Source: Dichomitus squalens LYAD-421 SS1
Lineage: Eukaryota > Basidiomycota > Agaricomycetes > Polyporales > Polyporaceae
Direction: 5' to 3'
Assembly (NCBI RefSeq): GCF_000275845.1
Contig: NW_006766888.1
Coordinates: 730,718 to 794,717 of the forward strand
Length of the DNA: 64,000 nt
Shown: piece by piece, positions 43,704 through 56,038 of the stretch
Numbering within the stretch: position 1 is the stretch's first letter
Layout: every line of letters begins with the position of its first letter
The notes under the pieces: generated by a model
Seen by the model: the letters and a program-made list of their open reading frames with translations, nothing else
Databases searched by the model: none
What the model was told of the DNA's origin: nothing
Made by a program: the position numbers and the translations under genes

Positions 43704-45387
43704 ATGGCCGACTCGGATGCGAGTCGTCGGCTGCAACGACATCCCACCCTCAAGCCCATCGTCGTCCTACCAGACGGCGCAAAGGTCGACATATCAGCCT
43801 CTCAGGACCCGTCGCAGCCCACGAAGATCTTCATAGACCGCACCATCGCAGCCGCATACCGCACGCTTCCTCGCTCCGTCGCTCTCGTCATTTCCGCTAT
43901 AGGCACCCCCTACGAGAATAAAGCCGACCACATCCCCAAGTTCCCCGTCCTCGAGATCCTGCCCCCCTCCCATGTCCAGCAAGGCTCTCCTGCGACGATT
44001 ACCCCCGCAGACCTCTGGGGCGTCCTGAACGTCCTCCACACCCTCTACCACCTCCAGGAAACCATCCCCGTCGTCCTCTCCCCGGCCCTCCACAACGCCC
44101 CCGAGCTCGCCCACTACCTCCTCTTCTCCGGCCTCGCCCGCAAGCGCCACACCCGCCCCGGCGACGCCCCCGCCCGAGCCCAGGCCCAGGCCGAGCCCGA
44201 GCTCTTCCTCCTCCGCGAGACCTTCTGGCAGGGCGCCGGCACCTCCCCCATCTTCCACCCCCGCGGCGGCTGGCTCCGCGGGCACGCCGCCCTCCTCGCC
44301 GCCGCCCCCTTCCCCTACGCGCCGTCCTTCACCCGCACCGACCTCGTCATCGCCGCGCACCCGCTGCGCCCCCCCAAGCCGCGCCCGGGCGAGGTCGTCT
44401 ACCGCAAGCACTTCCCGTCCGTCGGCCAGACGCTCGACTTTGCGTACTTTGACCTAGCCGGCGACACCGTGGGTAAGGACGCAAGTGGGGTCTCGCGCCA
44501 CCTCGCCACGTTCCACCGCTGGCACAACAGCGACCACGTCAACCGCGGCTGGGGCGAACGCGGCCCGCTCGAGAAGCACCGCGCGTACATGCAGGCCTTG
44601 CTCGCCGACCCGGGCGTTGTGCCCGTCATGATGAGCTGGGACGGCGAGCTCATGGGCTACGCCGAGTTCCCTTACGTGAAGGTGAGCCGGGCGCGTTTCT
44701 CCTGTGCTTCTGCACCGGGTGTGTTGTGTCGTGGGTGCGCGTGTATGTGCTCGCGCTGTCGCAGCAGCTCGGCGTGCTCACGTCGCTCCTCTCCGTTAGG
44801 AAAACCATGTGGCGCCGTACGTCCCCGGCGGTGCTTGGGACTACGACCGCGGCCTCCACATTCTCGTCGGCGAAGAAAAGTTCCGCGGGTATCACAGGAG
44901 TAAGCCAGCTCTGTCCCTATCGATCGGTATGCCTAATCACAAATGCTGACCGCTGCTCCTTCCACTCTGCCCCCTCCGTCAACCCCGACTGCCCCCGTCG
45001 TGCGGCCACCAGCGACCGCCTGGCTGGCAGGCGTCCAACACTACCTCTTCCTCTCCGACCCTCGCACCCTCCGCAACGTCGGCGAGCCCAAGGCGGCCAA
45101 CGCCGCGGTCATCAAAGTCTCCGAGGCCGTCGGGATGAACGTGCACACCGTGAGCGTCCCCTCCATCCTCCTTCCCCCCCCTCTCTCTGCGCGCGCCGCT
45201 CACGCCCTCTTTTTCGTGGTTTTCGTGTCTTCGCGTGTGCTTTTGGTGCGCGCAGCGGCTCGTCGACTTCCCGTACAAGCGCTCCGTCATGACCTGGCTC
45301 CCGCGTGAGCGCTTTTTCAAGCTGGACGTGCTCGCGTTCGCGGAGGGCGCCGAGCCGCCGGCGTTCGGGCCTACCGCGAAGCTTTGA
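43704..45387 (+). CDS. Siderophore N5-hydroxyornithine acyltransferase (IucB/AlcB type)
   Basis: Exons 43704-44681, 44800-44899, 45031-45149 and 45256-45387 join in frame to 442 aa. The C-terminal GNAT-like domain has FHRWHNSDHVNRGWGE, then VMMSWDGELMGYAEFPYVKENHVAPY and HILVGEEKFRGYHRS. HYLFLSDPRTLRNVGEPKAAN and KRSVMTWLPRERFF follow. These are hallmark blocks of hydroxyornithine and hydroxylysine acyltransferases. The enzyme should transfer an acyl group from acyl-CoA to N5-hydroxyornithine to make the hydroxamate unit of ferrichrome-type siderophores. No ornithine monooxygenase or NRPS gene lies in this window, so the partners are elsewhere. A GATA-type site upstream suggests iron control. 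Confidence 0.92.
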
Positions 45388-45914
45388 AGCGAGGGCGCGG
45401 GCGAATGGGGCACGGGAGTCGAGAGGCGGCCGAAGGGGCCGTCATATCGTTGCTATCGTTCTATCTGAGCGTATACGAAGTAGCTGGTACATACCAAACA
45501 CGCGAGACTGCTGCTCTGACCAAGAAAGGCAAACAAGATCATCGTTACACGATGCTACTGCCCACCGACGGTGGCTGCGGGCTCAGTTCGCCATTTTCAT
45601 CCATTCTATCCTTCGCCGATCATGAGGGGGCTCATTCCGACCCCATCCCATTCGCCGCGCGTGTCTTACGAGGGATGCTCGGGGTACCCCTCCTACAACG
45701 CTAGCCTGCCCATCGACAAGCCTACCTTCAGTCGGGCTCGGTGTGAGTTGGGCGTCGGTCGAGCGCATGATCACCTAGGCAATCCCGCGTCGTTGGGGAA
45801 CCGTCCTTGTTTCCCGGAACTCTACAATTCGATGCCCAGTACGATTCCGTGTGGAAGGGAATCCATAAACATCAACATTTACACCTGCATTCCGCCGCCT
45901 GGCGGCAAGAGCAC
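45388..45914. other. Intergenic region between convergent genes
   Basis: 3' ends of the acetyltransferase and ABC transporter genes. Nothing else seen. Confidence 0.5.
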
Positions 45915-48779
45915 CTAGATCTCCTGAACGCTCAGCAACCGCTCGAGCTCCTTGACGCGCTTCTCCCACTTCTCGACTTCGGCGAGCTTGTCCTCGAGGG
46001 AGACGATCTCGCGATCCAGGTCCATGCGCTCTTCGGCCGTCCCGATCCGCTTGAGCGCCCACCTGCCCGTGCCGTCTCCGGCGACGGTGAGCAGCTGCGT
46101 GTGGTAACGCATGAGCGTAGGACTGCACGACGCAAGATGCAGGTGAGCTCCACCGGCGTGAGTGGACGAGCAGAAGAGCTTACCGCAGCGAGATGGTGAT
46201 GAGGGTGATGCCCAATGACTTCGCGTGTTCGTACATGCGGCCTTCGACGTCGCTGGATACAGCGCTGGTGCACTCTACAAGGCAAGCAAGTATCCATCAG
46301 CCTCTCTATGCCGCAGTCGTGCGTCTCCCGACTCACCATCGAGAATAGCGAACTTTGGCCGGTGGTAGAACACCCGGGCCATGCCCATCTACGATTCAAG
46401 AACTCAGTTCAAGTGACGCGTCCGCACGACAAGCGGGACAGACTCACTCGCTGCTTTTCGCCGCCGCTCAGCACGTCCCTCCACTCCTTACGGGTCGACC
46501 AGCCGCCTTCTCTGGACGGAAGATAGGCCAGGTTGACGGCGGTCAGAATCTCCATCAGCTCCTCGTGCGTTCGTCCAGACGCCACGAAGTCGGGATATGA
46601 GTCCGGATAGATAACCCTAGCAGAGTAATTAGCCATAGCGTGGTAGCACGAGATATAACAAAACCACTCACTGATCAAGCAACGACCCTGTTACCATATA
46701 CGCCCTTTGCGGCACGATGAACACCCCTTTCTTTCCTACCGGCCTCTTCACGTCCCCACCGCCCTGTGCGGCCCACAAGCCCGCGAGCACGCGCGCTACG
46801 GCGGTCTTACCCACCCCGTTACTGCCCGTGATCATCAGGTGTTCTCCAGGCTGTAGCTCGAACGACAGGCCCTTCACGAGGACCGTCGTCGCGTGCGCCT
46901 TGCTCTCGGTGAGCGAGATGTCTTCCGTCGACTCAGACTCGGAGGCGGCAATCAACTGCGGGGCGGCGGTGGGGATGCCGACGTCGACGTTTCGGAGGAC
47001 GATATTCGCCTGTGAGGGGTCGTCGGGAAGTGGGGGATGGGGAAGGTTGTGAAGGGTGGAGAGGAGAGTGTACAGGCGAGTGGTAAGACCGGCGAGCTCC
47101 AGTAGGTCCTTTTGGACGTACATGAGCCGACCGCCTGCGTCGGCCAGGGAGAGAAGCAAGCGGCGGGAGGAGATGTATGCTATAAGAAGACGCATGTCAA
47201 TGGATCAGTCGCTTGATCGCAAGAGGCAGTGTCTCACTCTCTGTCCGATTTGCGACTTCGTTATCAGATTTCTCATGCGGGCGAGGACCCTGTGTCTGCA
47301 CGCCAACGTTCCGGACTCGGGTGACGAAGACGGGGATAGAGATGAGGCAGTAGCCTGCGGCACTCCAGGCGTACTTGATCAGGAAATCCTCTGTCCACTC
47401 ATATGCTACCCTGATCTATATCGGCGTTCGTCAACCTGTGCCACGAAGCCCCCTAACGCAAATCATACCTTGTATATTGAGTTGACATGCTTGATCAAAC
47501 GCATATACGCTCTGCCCAGGATACTCCGCTCTCGCAATCCACCGCCGTAGAAACTGAAGGAGTATGTGAGCGCGAGGCGAGTCGGGCGGTAGGCTGGGAC
47601 TTACGCGATCTCCTCGCTCTCCCGCCCTATTCGGCCCATACCTGCTCTGTACTCGCCCTCAAGTCGTGCCTCGACGGCAGCTAAGCGACCAAAGGCGGGC
47701 GTGACAGAGCGCAAGATCTTCGCAGTAACGTAGTAGTTCACGAACAACATCACCGTGCCGCGGAATCCTAATGACCGGGCAAGCTGAGACGTGAAGAGCA
47801 CGAGGTCCAATGACGGCTTCAGCACATTTCCACTACGCGCTCGCGGTCAGTACAGGATGATGACCATGGGCTTTGACGATACTTACTAAATTCCTGCGAG
47901 CGCATTACAAAACGACGCAATGTCGGAAGTTATGTACTGATCGACGTCCGCAAGACCGCCTTCTATCGCAACTCTGTAGTACCGCAAATCGGGTGCGGAC
48001 GAGAGATAGAGGTCATGGGTGTACCGCGTTAGTCGCGTTCTCATTCGCAATGACAGCTTCGCTTGGAGGTGCCGGATCTTGGGACAGGTTGAGCGCATGC
48101 GATGGACTGAATGCAGTAGAGCCTACCATCGAGTTCGTGTATGTACTCGGGATTGCAAGCAGGAACCAGAGTCCGATCCCCTTCGCGAAACCCTTCCCAT
48201 CGGCACTGACTAGGTCGCGCACGATGCGCCCGTCTAACCGCGCGACGGCGATACTGAGGACGGTACGCAGGACGAGAAAAGAAGAGTGCATGACAAGAAG
48301 CAAGGCCTCCTTGGAGTGCCATGAGGGGAACGCTATCTTAAGGATAGCGAACAATTGCCGAAGGAAGGTCTTATCGACATTCGGCTTGTGGGATGCGGGG
48401 ATGAGAGAAAATCGTTTGCCGTTCTCCGCGATCACGGATGGTGGGGTGGGGGAAATCGTGACCTGCCACAGAGATCGGATGGCGCAGTAATGGGTGAGAG
48501 GAGGAGACGGACCTTAGAGATGTATCCCTTGTGAGGAACAAGAATAGTCTTGCTGCCATCAGGCTCGTCGATGTAGACCTGCTGCAGGGCCTGTGCAAGC
48601 TCCTCCTGGGATACGTCCTGGCGAGAGGCGGCGGTCTTGAGCTTAGAAACCGCTGCCTTAGGTATGTCTACGAGCCTGCTACGGATGAGTAGGAAGGTGA
48701 ACAGGGCGACAAGTGAAGACCGTCGCGCGTTTGGGCTAAGGCTGCTGAGTACAGCCGCGTTAGGCAGTTGGATGACCAT
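45915..48779 (-). CDS. Peroxisomal ABC half-transporter (ABCD/PXA type)
   Basis: Start ATG at 48779 ([14 protein letters not shown]). Many exons, about ten introns. The N-terminal membrane domain has [21 protein letters not shown], typical of ABCD proteins, and [18 protein letters not shown]. The nucleotide-binding domain has Walker [11 protein letters not shown], signature LSGGEKQR and Walker [17 protein letters not shown], and ends with a coiled-coil [20 protein letters not shown] half-transporters dimerise in the peroxisomal membrane and import long-chain acyl-CoA for beta-oxidation. Whether this is the PXA1 or PXA2 partner cannot be decided by eye. The neighbouring siderophore gene is convergent and probably unrelated. 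Confidence 0.9.
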
Positions 48780-49266
48780 GGTCGGCAAGAGGTGGTTCTA
48801 TGTTACGGTTGTGCGGGGTCAATGAATGCTGTTGTGGTCGGACATCTAGCTCGACGTGACCATCGACGAGCAACACAAGAGGTAAAGCAGAGGAACGGGA
48901 ACAAGAGACGTGAGTTCGAGCTGAGCGTTGTCGTCACTCGATCATTCCACAAGCATGTGTTTTTCCCCGCATCACCCCAGGCGCTTCCTCGGCCCGTTCT
49001 ACCGCTCGAACCACACCGGCCTCGTGATTGGTTGCAGCATTATATATACTTTCGCAGGAGGTCCGAGACGTGCTCGTACTCTTGTACATCCATTGTAGTC
49101 TGGTTTCCGAGGAATCTTGTGCATATCTTCTCTTCGAGACTAAGATATCCTCGGAGGGCATCTCTCCGTCACACTTCCACGAAGACTGAAGTCGTACAAC
49201 ATCATAGCAATGGAAAGAAGCAATACGACTACGACTAACTACAGCTACAGAGGAACCGAACATAAT

Positions 49267-49431
49267 CTGCGAGAGGACAGCATCAGCATTCGCTTATCAA
49301 TAACATCACTGAACGAGTAAGCTCAGACATGCGTATGATGATTCCGGATAGACAGTTATCCTCACAGATGCTCTCCGTCGAGGGAGTCTGTTCTGTCATC
49401 TCAGAATTGAAGTAGAGAACCAGGCACTCAC
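49267..49431 (-). other. Possible 3'-UTR intron of the eS12 gene
   Basis: Immediately after the eS12 stop codon the minus strand reads GTGAGT, and 165 nt later CCTCTCGCAG forms a good acceptor. The interval contains a weak box-C-like GAGATGA and a CTGA about 80 nt apart, the size of a C/D snoRNA, but no convincing terminal stem. Confidence 0.35.
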
Positions 49432-49937
49432 TTAACGGTTCTTGAAGTAGTCGAGGAGGACGTGGAGGCCCTCGGACTCAACACCGTAGTCCTTGACCAC
49501 GACGCACGAGCAGCCGACGACCTTGCGCGGGTTGCCCTCACGGTCGATCTTGCAGAGACCAGCCCACGTGCCGAGCACCTTCGCGTCACCAACCTTGATC
49601 AGGTTGATCTTGTGCTCCGCGCAGAGGGCCTCGATGAGCTTGATGTATTCGGCCTCAGTGCACGTCTCGACGAGGACGCACAAGTGCGCCTGGCGCTTGT
49701 CAAGCGCCTTCGCGGCCTCACGGAGACCGCGAGCCAGACCGTCGTGGACGAGGGCGTTCTTCAGGACTTGCTGTTTGGCACAGGGGAAAGTATGAATACC
49801 CAGATGGGTACATCGCATGTAGAGTTGAGGGGACGAACCTGAAGCGCATCCTCTACGGAGAGCTTGCCCTTGGGAGCCTCGGCCGCAACCTCGACCTCGG
49901 GGGCTTCGACTTTAATTTCATCACCAGCGTCAGACAT
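49432..49937 (-). CDS. RPS12: 40S ribosomal protein S12 (eS12)
   Basis: Two exons (49839-49937 and 49432-49770) give 145 aa. The N-terminus [20 protein letters not shown] is acidic as usual for eS12. The conserved core follows: [58 protein letters not shown] and [19 protein letters not shown]. It is a small-subunit protein of the beak region. The frame is intact. A TATA-like TATATAG upstream near 50137 fits a highly expressed gene. Confidence 0.96.
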
Positions 49938-50631
49938 CCTATGTACTTGTAAGTCATATGTAACAAACGCAACACGACGTGGAGGGCTCACTTTTGTTTT
50001 AGGGACACAGGAAGGGGGTGATGTCTTCTTCCGCTTTCGTGGATGGAGGGGAAAAATAAGGTTCGCACAAGAACGCGTATATGACCAGGGTTGGAACTCC
50101 GCCGGCCGTTTCCGGTGACAGGATCCCATAGCGCTTATATAGTATCTACCAGCCTCCGTACTTAGCTCGACTCCAGGCCTGAGCCAGGCGTTGCAGTACT
50201 AGTGCACATAGGAGTTCCGACACTCCCAATTCTATGAAGCAGACTGCCACGAAAGCTATTCTCCTACGCGTTGTCAATTTCCGTTGTCTTGCCCCAGTCC
50301 TAAGTCGACTATAATCGGTGCATACAACAGCATACAACCTTTATTGTTCGATACCTCACACACACTTCAGTCTCAAGATGTCCTTGGACGTGATCGAACC
50401 TGCTCCCCACAGCTAAAGTCCTGGTGAACGGTCAGCTGCATTGTAGTGACGTCTGCACAGTGATAGTGTTTGCTGATTTCGCCTTTCCTCTGCGTCTCCG
50501 CCGTGTGCCTGTGGAATCGTTGGGGTCGATAGCTAAGCGACGAGAGACAGTTAGGCAAGGGTCTACTCACTCTGTCGTTGTAACATGGAAGTAGAAGTAG
50601 TTTGGAGAATATTTGTTGGGGAACGCGCAGA

Positions 50632-51009
50632 TCAGCCGGTACTCCCAGCCCGTCGTCTGAAAGCTTCTGCTCTCGTCCTTGGTATTCCTCTTGTGCGGAG
50701 GGCGCCATTGAGAATCGTCATGTCAGGCTGGATGAACATAGTCCTGATGTGTTCGGCGAGCTCCTCTCTTCTTATGGCGTTTTTCACGAAGTCGGCAGTG
50801 TGCTTGGTGACCTTGGAGGCGAGATCCTCTATCGAGTCCTCGGTCGTGATGGTCATCGTCCGCATCCTATAGGATGCGATAGTGGTATGTTCATGGGAGT
50901 TGATGGCGGTCCTGAAGGAAGACCACTTAAGGTGACCAGCATTGATATCGATGTGCGAGTTAGCCAGCGCAACCACTTGAACGAAAGCTGGGAGTAAGGC
51001 CTCAGGCAA
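50632..51009 (-). CDS. Hypothetical small frame
   Basis: A 125-aa frame with helical composition (DLASKVTKHTADFVKNAIRR, EELAEHIRTMF) and no recognised domain. It lies in a 1.7-kb interval between RPS12 and the next gene that otherwise holds nothing clear. Could be one exon of a larger gene or chance. Confidence 0.2.
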   Translation of the reverse strand: MPEALLPAFVQVVALANSHIDINAGHLKWSSFRTAINSHEHTTIASYRMRTMTITTEDSIEDLASKVTKHTADFVKNAIRREELAEHIRTMFIQPDMTILNGALRTRGIPRTRAEAFRRRAGSTG

Positions 51010-51609
51010 ATTGACGATCTGGTCGAATCCTACTACAATGCTCCGTCAAATTGGATTGACGCCGCGACGATGGACGAAAATCACACAATAGAGGACACGA
51101 TGCTGTTGATATTGACACGGACGATCAGTTATTGGATCTACGTCAGCTCGCGCTTGTAACGGAAGAACCTACTCTGCAGACATATGTTGTAGACGGGAGG
51201 CACCAGCTGTACGCAGAGACGCGTGAGACGTCGCCAACCAATGGCTTTTGTTTGGTACCGATGTTACTTAGAACAGAATCGTTCTCCCGGCTTCAGCGAG
51301 GCTGCGATATGGTGAGCATCCCATACTGCTTGCCTGCCCCACCCAGTTTTGCCTCCCCATTATCATCATGAGCGACTCAGAACGCTATCGCACTGGTGAT
51401 AATATCACCGCATACCGACAAAGGGCTAGCCACAAGATCGTCACATTCGTTGTATCTGCCAACCCAAATTGAACCTGGACACTCGTTCGTCAGGTATTCA
51501 CAGCCATAGTCAAGAGGGAAGCATTGATACGCGGAGCACGAATATCGACATGTCGCTTCGTCTGGGAATACCAGACCAAGGCCAACAGCAATCGCAGCGT
51601 GTGCAGTCG

Positions 51610-52208
51610 TCAAGCCGCTCCCTTCCCCTTCTTATTTGCCTTGCGAAGCCCCTTCTCCCATTGCTTATACGCGTCCTTGAATGCACGGGTCTCGAAATGC
51701 TGCTTCGGGAACGCACAAGCGTCCTGTAACAGTGGCGCAAGGTCGTGCGATGTGCACAGCACGAAATCTCGTTCCCGGATTGTCTCGTGGTTGTGTTTAG
51801 CCTCCCGTGCGGCCATGATCGCGGCCATGCCTCCCTCCAGAAAGACTGCCAGCGATTGAGAATGCTGGTCACGCGCATTTGCATCAAGGGATGGTGGGGG
51901 CCCTACATTGCGCAGCGTGCGGATCTCGCTAGAGAGAGCGAATGCAGCTTCTTCTTCGGAGAGATAGGGCGGGCCAAGGAAGTGAGGATAGAGGGAGAGG
52001 TTCAAGCGTTCCATGGCTTCTGGATTAGCACCGAAAATACACAGATCATGACAGAGGAAGGCAAGGCGTTGGCGAATCTTGACCACCTCATCGGGGTTTG
52101 CCTCTTGGCTGGTAGGCGGCTGCTCCGCCCGCCCAATGCGCTTTGCATACAGGATTCAGCATCAACTCGAGATCGTGGCATGGTAAGGATATTCACCTTC
52201 TTTTGCAT
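51610..52208 (-). CDS. Conserved-looking small basic-tailed protein, unrecognised
   Basis: A short first exon (MQKK, from 52208) splices by a GTGAAT donor into a long second exon, giving about 175 aa. The body has LCHDLCIFGANPEAMERLN, then YPHFLGPPYLSEEEAAFALS and EIRTLRNVGPPPS. It ends in a Lys-rich tail KGLRKANKKGKGAA. Codon use and sharply defined motifs suggest a real, conserved fungal protein, but I cannot name it. The Lys-rich end could bind nucleic acid. Start chosen because it restores an ATG directly before the splice. Confidence 0.55.
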
Positions 52209-52492
52209 CGTAGTTCTTTGGGGCTCGAGCTCAAGTTGAGGATACACCGAAGTTTAGTGACTGAACCAGTCCGGACTCGGACCATCATGGGCGTCTACGG
52301 CTGCACTGGGCGCGTAATGGCGACGAGAGCCTTGACCTCCGAAGTATCCGTTTGCTATAGCTATCCATTTCTCTGTAGCCCTCACTATAGCTAGTCTATC
52401 GCACAGTAACTTCCATGGTACGTATGGGAACCTCTGCGTATGTCTCTATGCTTCAACGAGGGTCATCTAGAGTCTTGCTTTTCTCCACGCGC

Positions 52493-53779
52493 ATGATGGT
52501 GCAGAACGTACGTCTCGTCGCGTCTTCAATTTCTGGTATACATACTCACACACTACCGCTGCAGCGCACTCGGACGCAGTTTGGGCTGTGAACTGGACAA
52601 ACGCGGACACTGTACTGAGCATCTCCGCCGATGGTGTAATCAAGCAATGGGACTCGATCTCTGGCCAAGTCTCGCGTTCACGGCCACCCCACACTCTCGG
52701 CCTCGTCTCGCTCAGCGTGGACCCAACCGGAAAGCTCGCCCTGTACAACACGCTTGAAGGTCTAACGTGCTTATGGGATCTTGAGGATGGGGAACTGAAG
52801 GGATCGTTCGAGAGCTATGCCAGGGGTCCAGGAGCGGAGACGACAGAGCCATGTACGTGAAACATCTTCCTGACGCATCCGTCCGTCCTCATACCAAGCG
52901 CGCTGTTCCTTCGCTACATATAACTGGAATGTCACATTGTTCTCCCGTCCTGCCAACTATCCCTGCGCATATAGCATGGTCCGTGTCATTGAACCCACGA
53001 GGCGGAACGTATGCCTCCACAGGCGGTTCCGGAAATGTCACCATCCACTCCGCAGAACCTGGATCGTTTGGAGAACGACGTGCGACGCTCACAAGTGGAC
53101 GCAGCAAGTTTGGAATGCACTGCAAATATGTGGGTCATTGGCTGACTTGAGTTGGTGTCTGCCCACCGCGTTCTTTCCCGCGCCCCTCTCAGTGCCAAGG
53201 CTCAAAGGCTCACTGTGTGCATTGTAGAGCCCAGATGGGTCGCGAGTAGCCATGTCCTCCGAAGCAGGACAGATATTCGTGTTCGACGTCGCATCGAGTT
53301 CAATCCAAGCTGCATACAGCTCGCATGCTATGGCCGTCCGGTCTTTTGCCTGGTCGGCAGACTCAACTGTACGCATGTATCCTGCTGAAGTTACGCACGT
53401 TCGTCTCACCGTCGTACTCCGCAAACAGCTGCTCCTCTCTGCGTCGGAAGACAAACGCCTAATTCTGCACGACGTTCGCGTATCGTCTTCTGGCAAGCCT
53501 GGTTCCGGAGCCGTCGCTACGCTCAGTGGTCATTCTTCTTGGGTCCTCAGCACGGACATCTCTCCTGATAACAAGCTTGCCGTGTCTGGCTCCGCGGACA
53601 AGACCACAAAAGTCTGGGACATCGGCGCAAGAGCGGCAGTCTCCACTGTGCAGGAGCAGGGTGAGGTGTGGTCCGTTTCGTGGAGACCAAAGCCGCCCGC
53701 CCACGGCACAGCAGGCGCATATGTAACTGGTGGAGAGGATGGAGTTGTAAGATGGTGGAGGAGTGCTGGAGCAGGTTGA
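52493..53779 (+). CDS. SKI8: WD40 protein, Ski8/WDR61 type
   Basis: WD repeats are visible in order: AHSDAVWAVNWTNADTVLS with IKQWDS; GLVSLSVDPTGKLAL with CLWDLEDG; AWSVSLNPRGGTYAS; MHCKYSPDGSRVAMSSE with IFVFDVAS; VRSFAWSADSTLLLSASEDKRLILHDVR; SGHSSWVLSTDISPDNKLAVSGSADKTTKVWD; and VWSVSWRPK ... GGEDGVVRWW. This is the seven-blade pattern of Ski8, a scaffold of the Ski mRNA-decay complex that in several fungi (Rec14 in fission yeast) also supports Spo11 in meiosis. The first exon is tiny, and its junction with exon 2 does not fit the nearest GTACGT donor in phase, so the N-terminus is uncertain. Confidence 0.82.
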
Positions 53780-54008
53780 CACCGGATAACGTCGAAGTCT
53801 TGGACTGAGTGTACTGCATGGAGATTTAAAAATGTCCAGAATCTGGTGTTCTTCTGACAGTCGCTCCCAGCACATGAACGCGTGTATCTGGGCGTCTATT
53901 GCCTCCCAACTCTTCTGCTAACCGCCACGGCGATCGCTTCATTCCGGAACCATCAGAAACCGGCGAAGGGATTCCTTCGTAGCCTTGATTTACATCTTGT
54001 TTGCGATC

Positions 54009-56038
54009 ATGGCTTCAGGGAGAACGTTGTATGATATCCTTTCCCTTCAGCACGATGAGGTCGATGAGGTAGGTCGAATGCGATCCTTGGACAGACGGAC
54101 TCAGCGGGGTTTGCATTGATTGAAACAGCATAATAGGATCCGGGAATCGCGCTGACTAGCCTCATAACCACCGCAGTGCACGACGAACAACCTAAGCATA
54201 ACCTTGCTAGCATTGTCGATGCCGTGAAACAGAGTGGGTGCGCGTCTTCGCTTGTGAGTCTACAATTTTAGCCAGGTCCTTAGACCCGGGTCGTCTCATG
54301 CCGGACTTGCCTAGGAACCCCTTACTATCATTCCACTTGTGGTCTCAAGCCCCGAGAGTAGTGCGGACGACCTCATTGGCCTCATGTCCCAGGACTGTAG
54401 CGCCAAGGAAGTCGTCATGGCGGTGGAGGAAGTCGTGGAAAGCCTTGACCGAGCCATGCAGACAGGCGAGGACGAAGAGCACGGTAGAACGGCGCCGCGA
54501 ACGTCCACAGCGCTCCAACTTGCGCGCCTCATCAGAGCCTATGCCGTCGGTAGGATTATCTCCGCCACTCGCACGCAGTCAGTAGCTCACGAGCCTTCAG
54601 CCATTCCTCGACTCCCTAAATGGAAGAAGTCTCCTGAGGAAACATTAGCATCACGGTTGTCTGAGTTGAATCAGGCTATTCAATTCGCCGGTCAGTCGGC
54701 CACACCTCACGAAGGCCGCACGCTTGTGGTCGCCATCTCTGAGTTCGCGCTGGCTTTGTCGAATGGTGCCGACGAGAAAACCAAGGTGATAATATACGAT
54801 ACATGTCCACAAGTTCCCTCGACATGTGCTCACCGTTATAGTTTAGATATCGCTGCAATCTCTCATACAGGACGCTATCGAGACATTCGCGAACGCCACC
54901 TATGGCAACCTTGCGCGGAAGGCTTTTATGATCCACTTCTCCAGATTGGTAGTACCTCAATCCGAGGCGTCTTCTGAGTCGGGATCACAGGATGTCCTTA
55001 CGAGTACTTGGGTAAGTGGCACCCGAACATCAGTTGTGTGGTCTGGCTCACATCCTGTCAGCGGGCTCTCCATGCGTTAGGAGCCACAACAAGCAAGTAT
55101 GAATCGCACCCTAGTCTAGCTTCTCTTGTCCTTCTGGCACACGATCCCTCTTATACCTTTTCGATGTCTACCTTGACTACCTTCTACCCCACCATCATCT
55201 TCTGCATCCAGTCAAATTTTTCCCTTGACGAAGTCCTCTACATTCTCATATCGTCATTGGCGCGTTTGCGCGCCGCGGTTCCTCGCCCAGAGCTCAACGC
55301 GGATCTCACAGCCCCTCTTATACACCTACTTCCCCACGTTGCCAGCAATCACCAGGATCCAGATATCAGGCACTACACGTTCCGGGCCATCTCACTTGTC
55401 CTCGGATTGTCACCATCCCCTCTACGCTCCCGCTTCCTCCAGGACCTCCTGAGCGACGTAGATCTACCCGCACAGATGCGCGTTGCTACGGTTGGGTTAC
55501 TGAAGGAAGCGGTCCTTGAGGGGCTTACTAGCAGCGATAAGAACATCTTCGCTTCCCCGCACCTCTTTACAGCCTTTGGCCCCTTGGTCCTGAGACCGCA
55601 GCCTCCAGACCTCTTTGACTCAGTCCTTCTAGACGACTTCTTGGAAAGCCCAGAGGCGCTGCGGCTCGTCGAATGCCTCGGGTTCTACTACGTGCTTCTG
55701 CTCAGGGACGTGCAAAACCTGGTGCGCTCCAGCATATTCGTGGAAGCCACCATTCTCAGCTGTGCTGACCCCCCGGATAGAGTGGCGTGCGTGATGCTGA
55801 CTCGCTGAACAACGTGGAAAGCTCGCTGCTGCGGCCGCTGCGCAAGCGGCTTATGGACTGGGAAAAAGGCAAGTCATTCCCTGAAAATCGCTCTAGGCGG
55901 TTTTCTGATCTAGCGCTCGTACTAGAATTAGAACAGGATACGGAGCAGGAGCATGATCATGACGCCGCCTTGCAGCTGGATATCTTGCATATGTGGCTTG
56001 AACGCGTGCAAGACGCTATCGATAGAACTAGGACGTGA
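54009..56038 (+). CDS. YAP-binding/Alf4/glomulin family protein (Ybp1/Ybp2-like)
   Basis: Begins MASGRTLYDILSLQHDEVDE. Helical repeat segments follow across about seven exons: TIIPLVVSSPESSADDL, ECSAKEVVMAVEEVVESLDR-like block, VPRPELNADLTAPLIHLLPHV, DIRHYTFRAISLVLG, LPAQMRVATVGLLKEAVLEG and LRLVECLGFYYVLLLRDVQN. It ends in a Glu/Asp-rich tail. The YLLLLRD...NLTG block near the end is the most recognisable part of this family. Yeast members help Yap1 respond to peroxide or act at kinetochores; glomulin regulates cullin ligases. Which of these applies here cannot be said. Confidence 0.75.
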
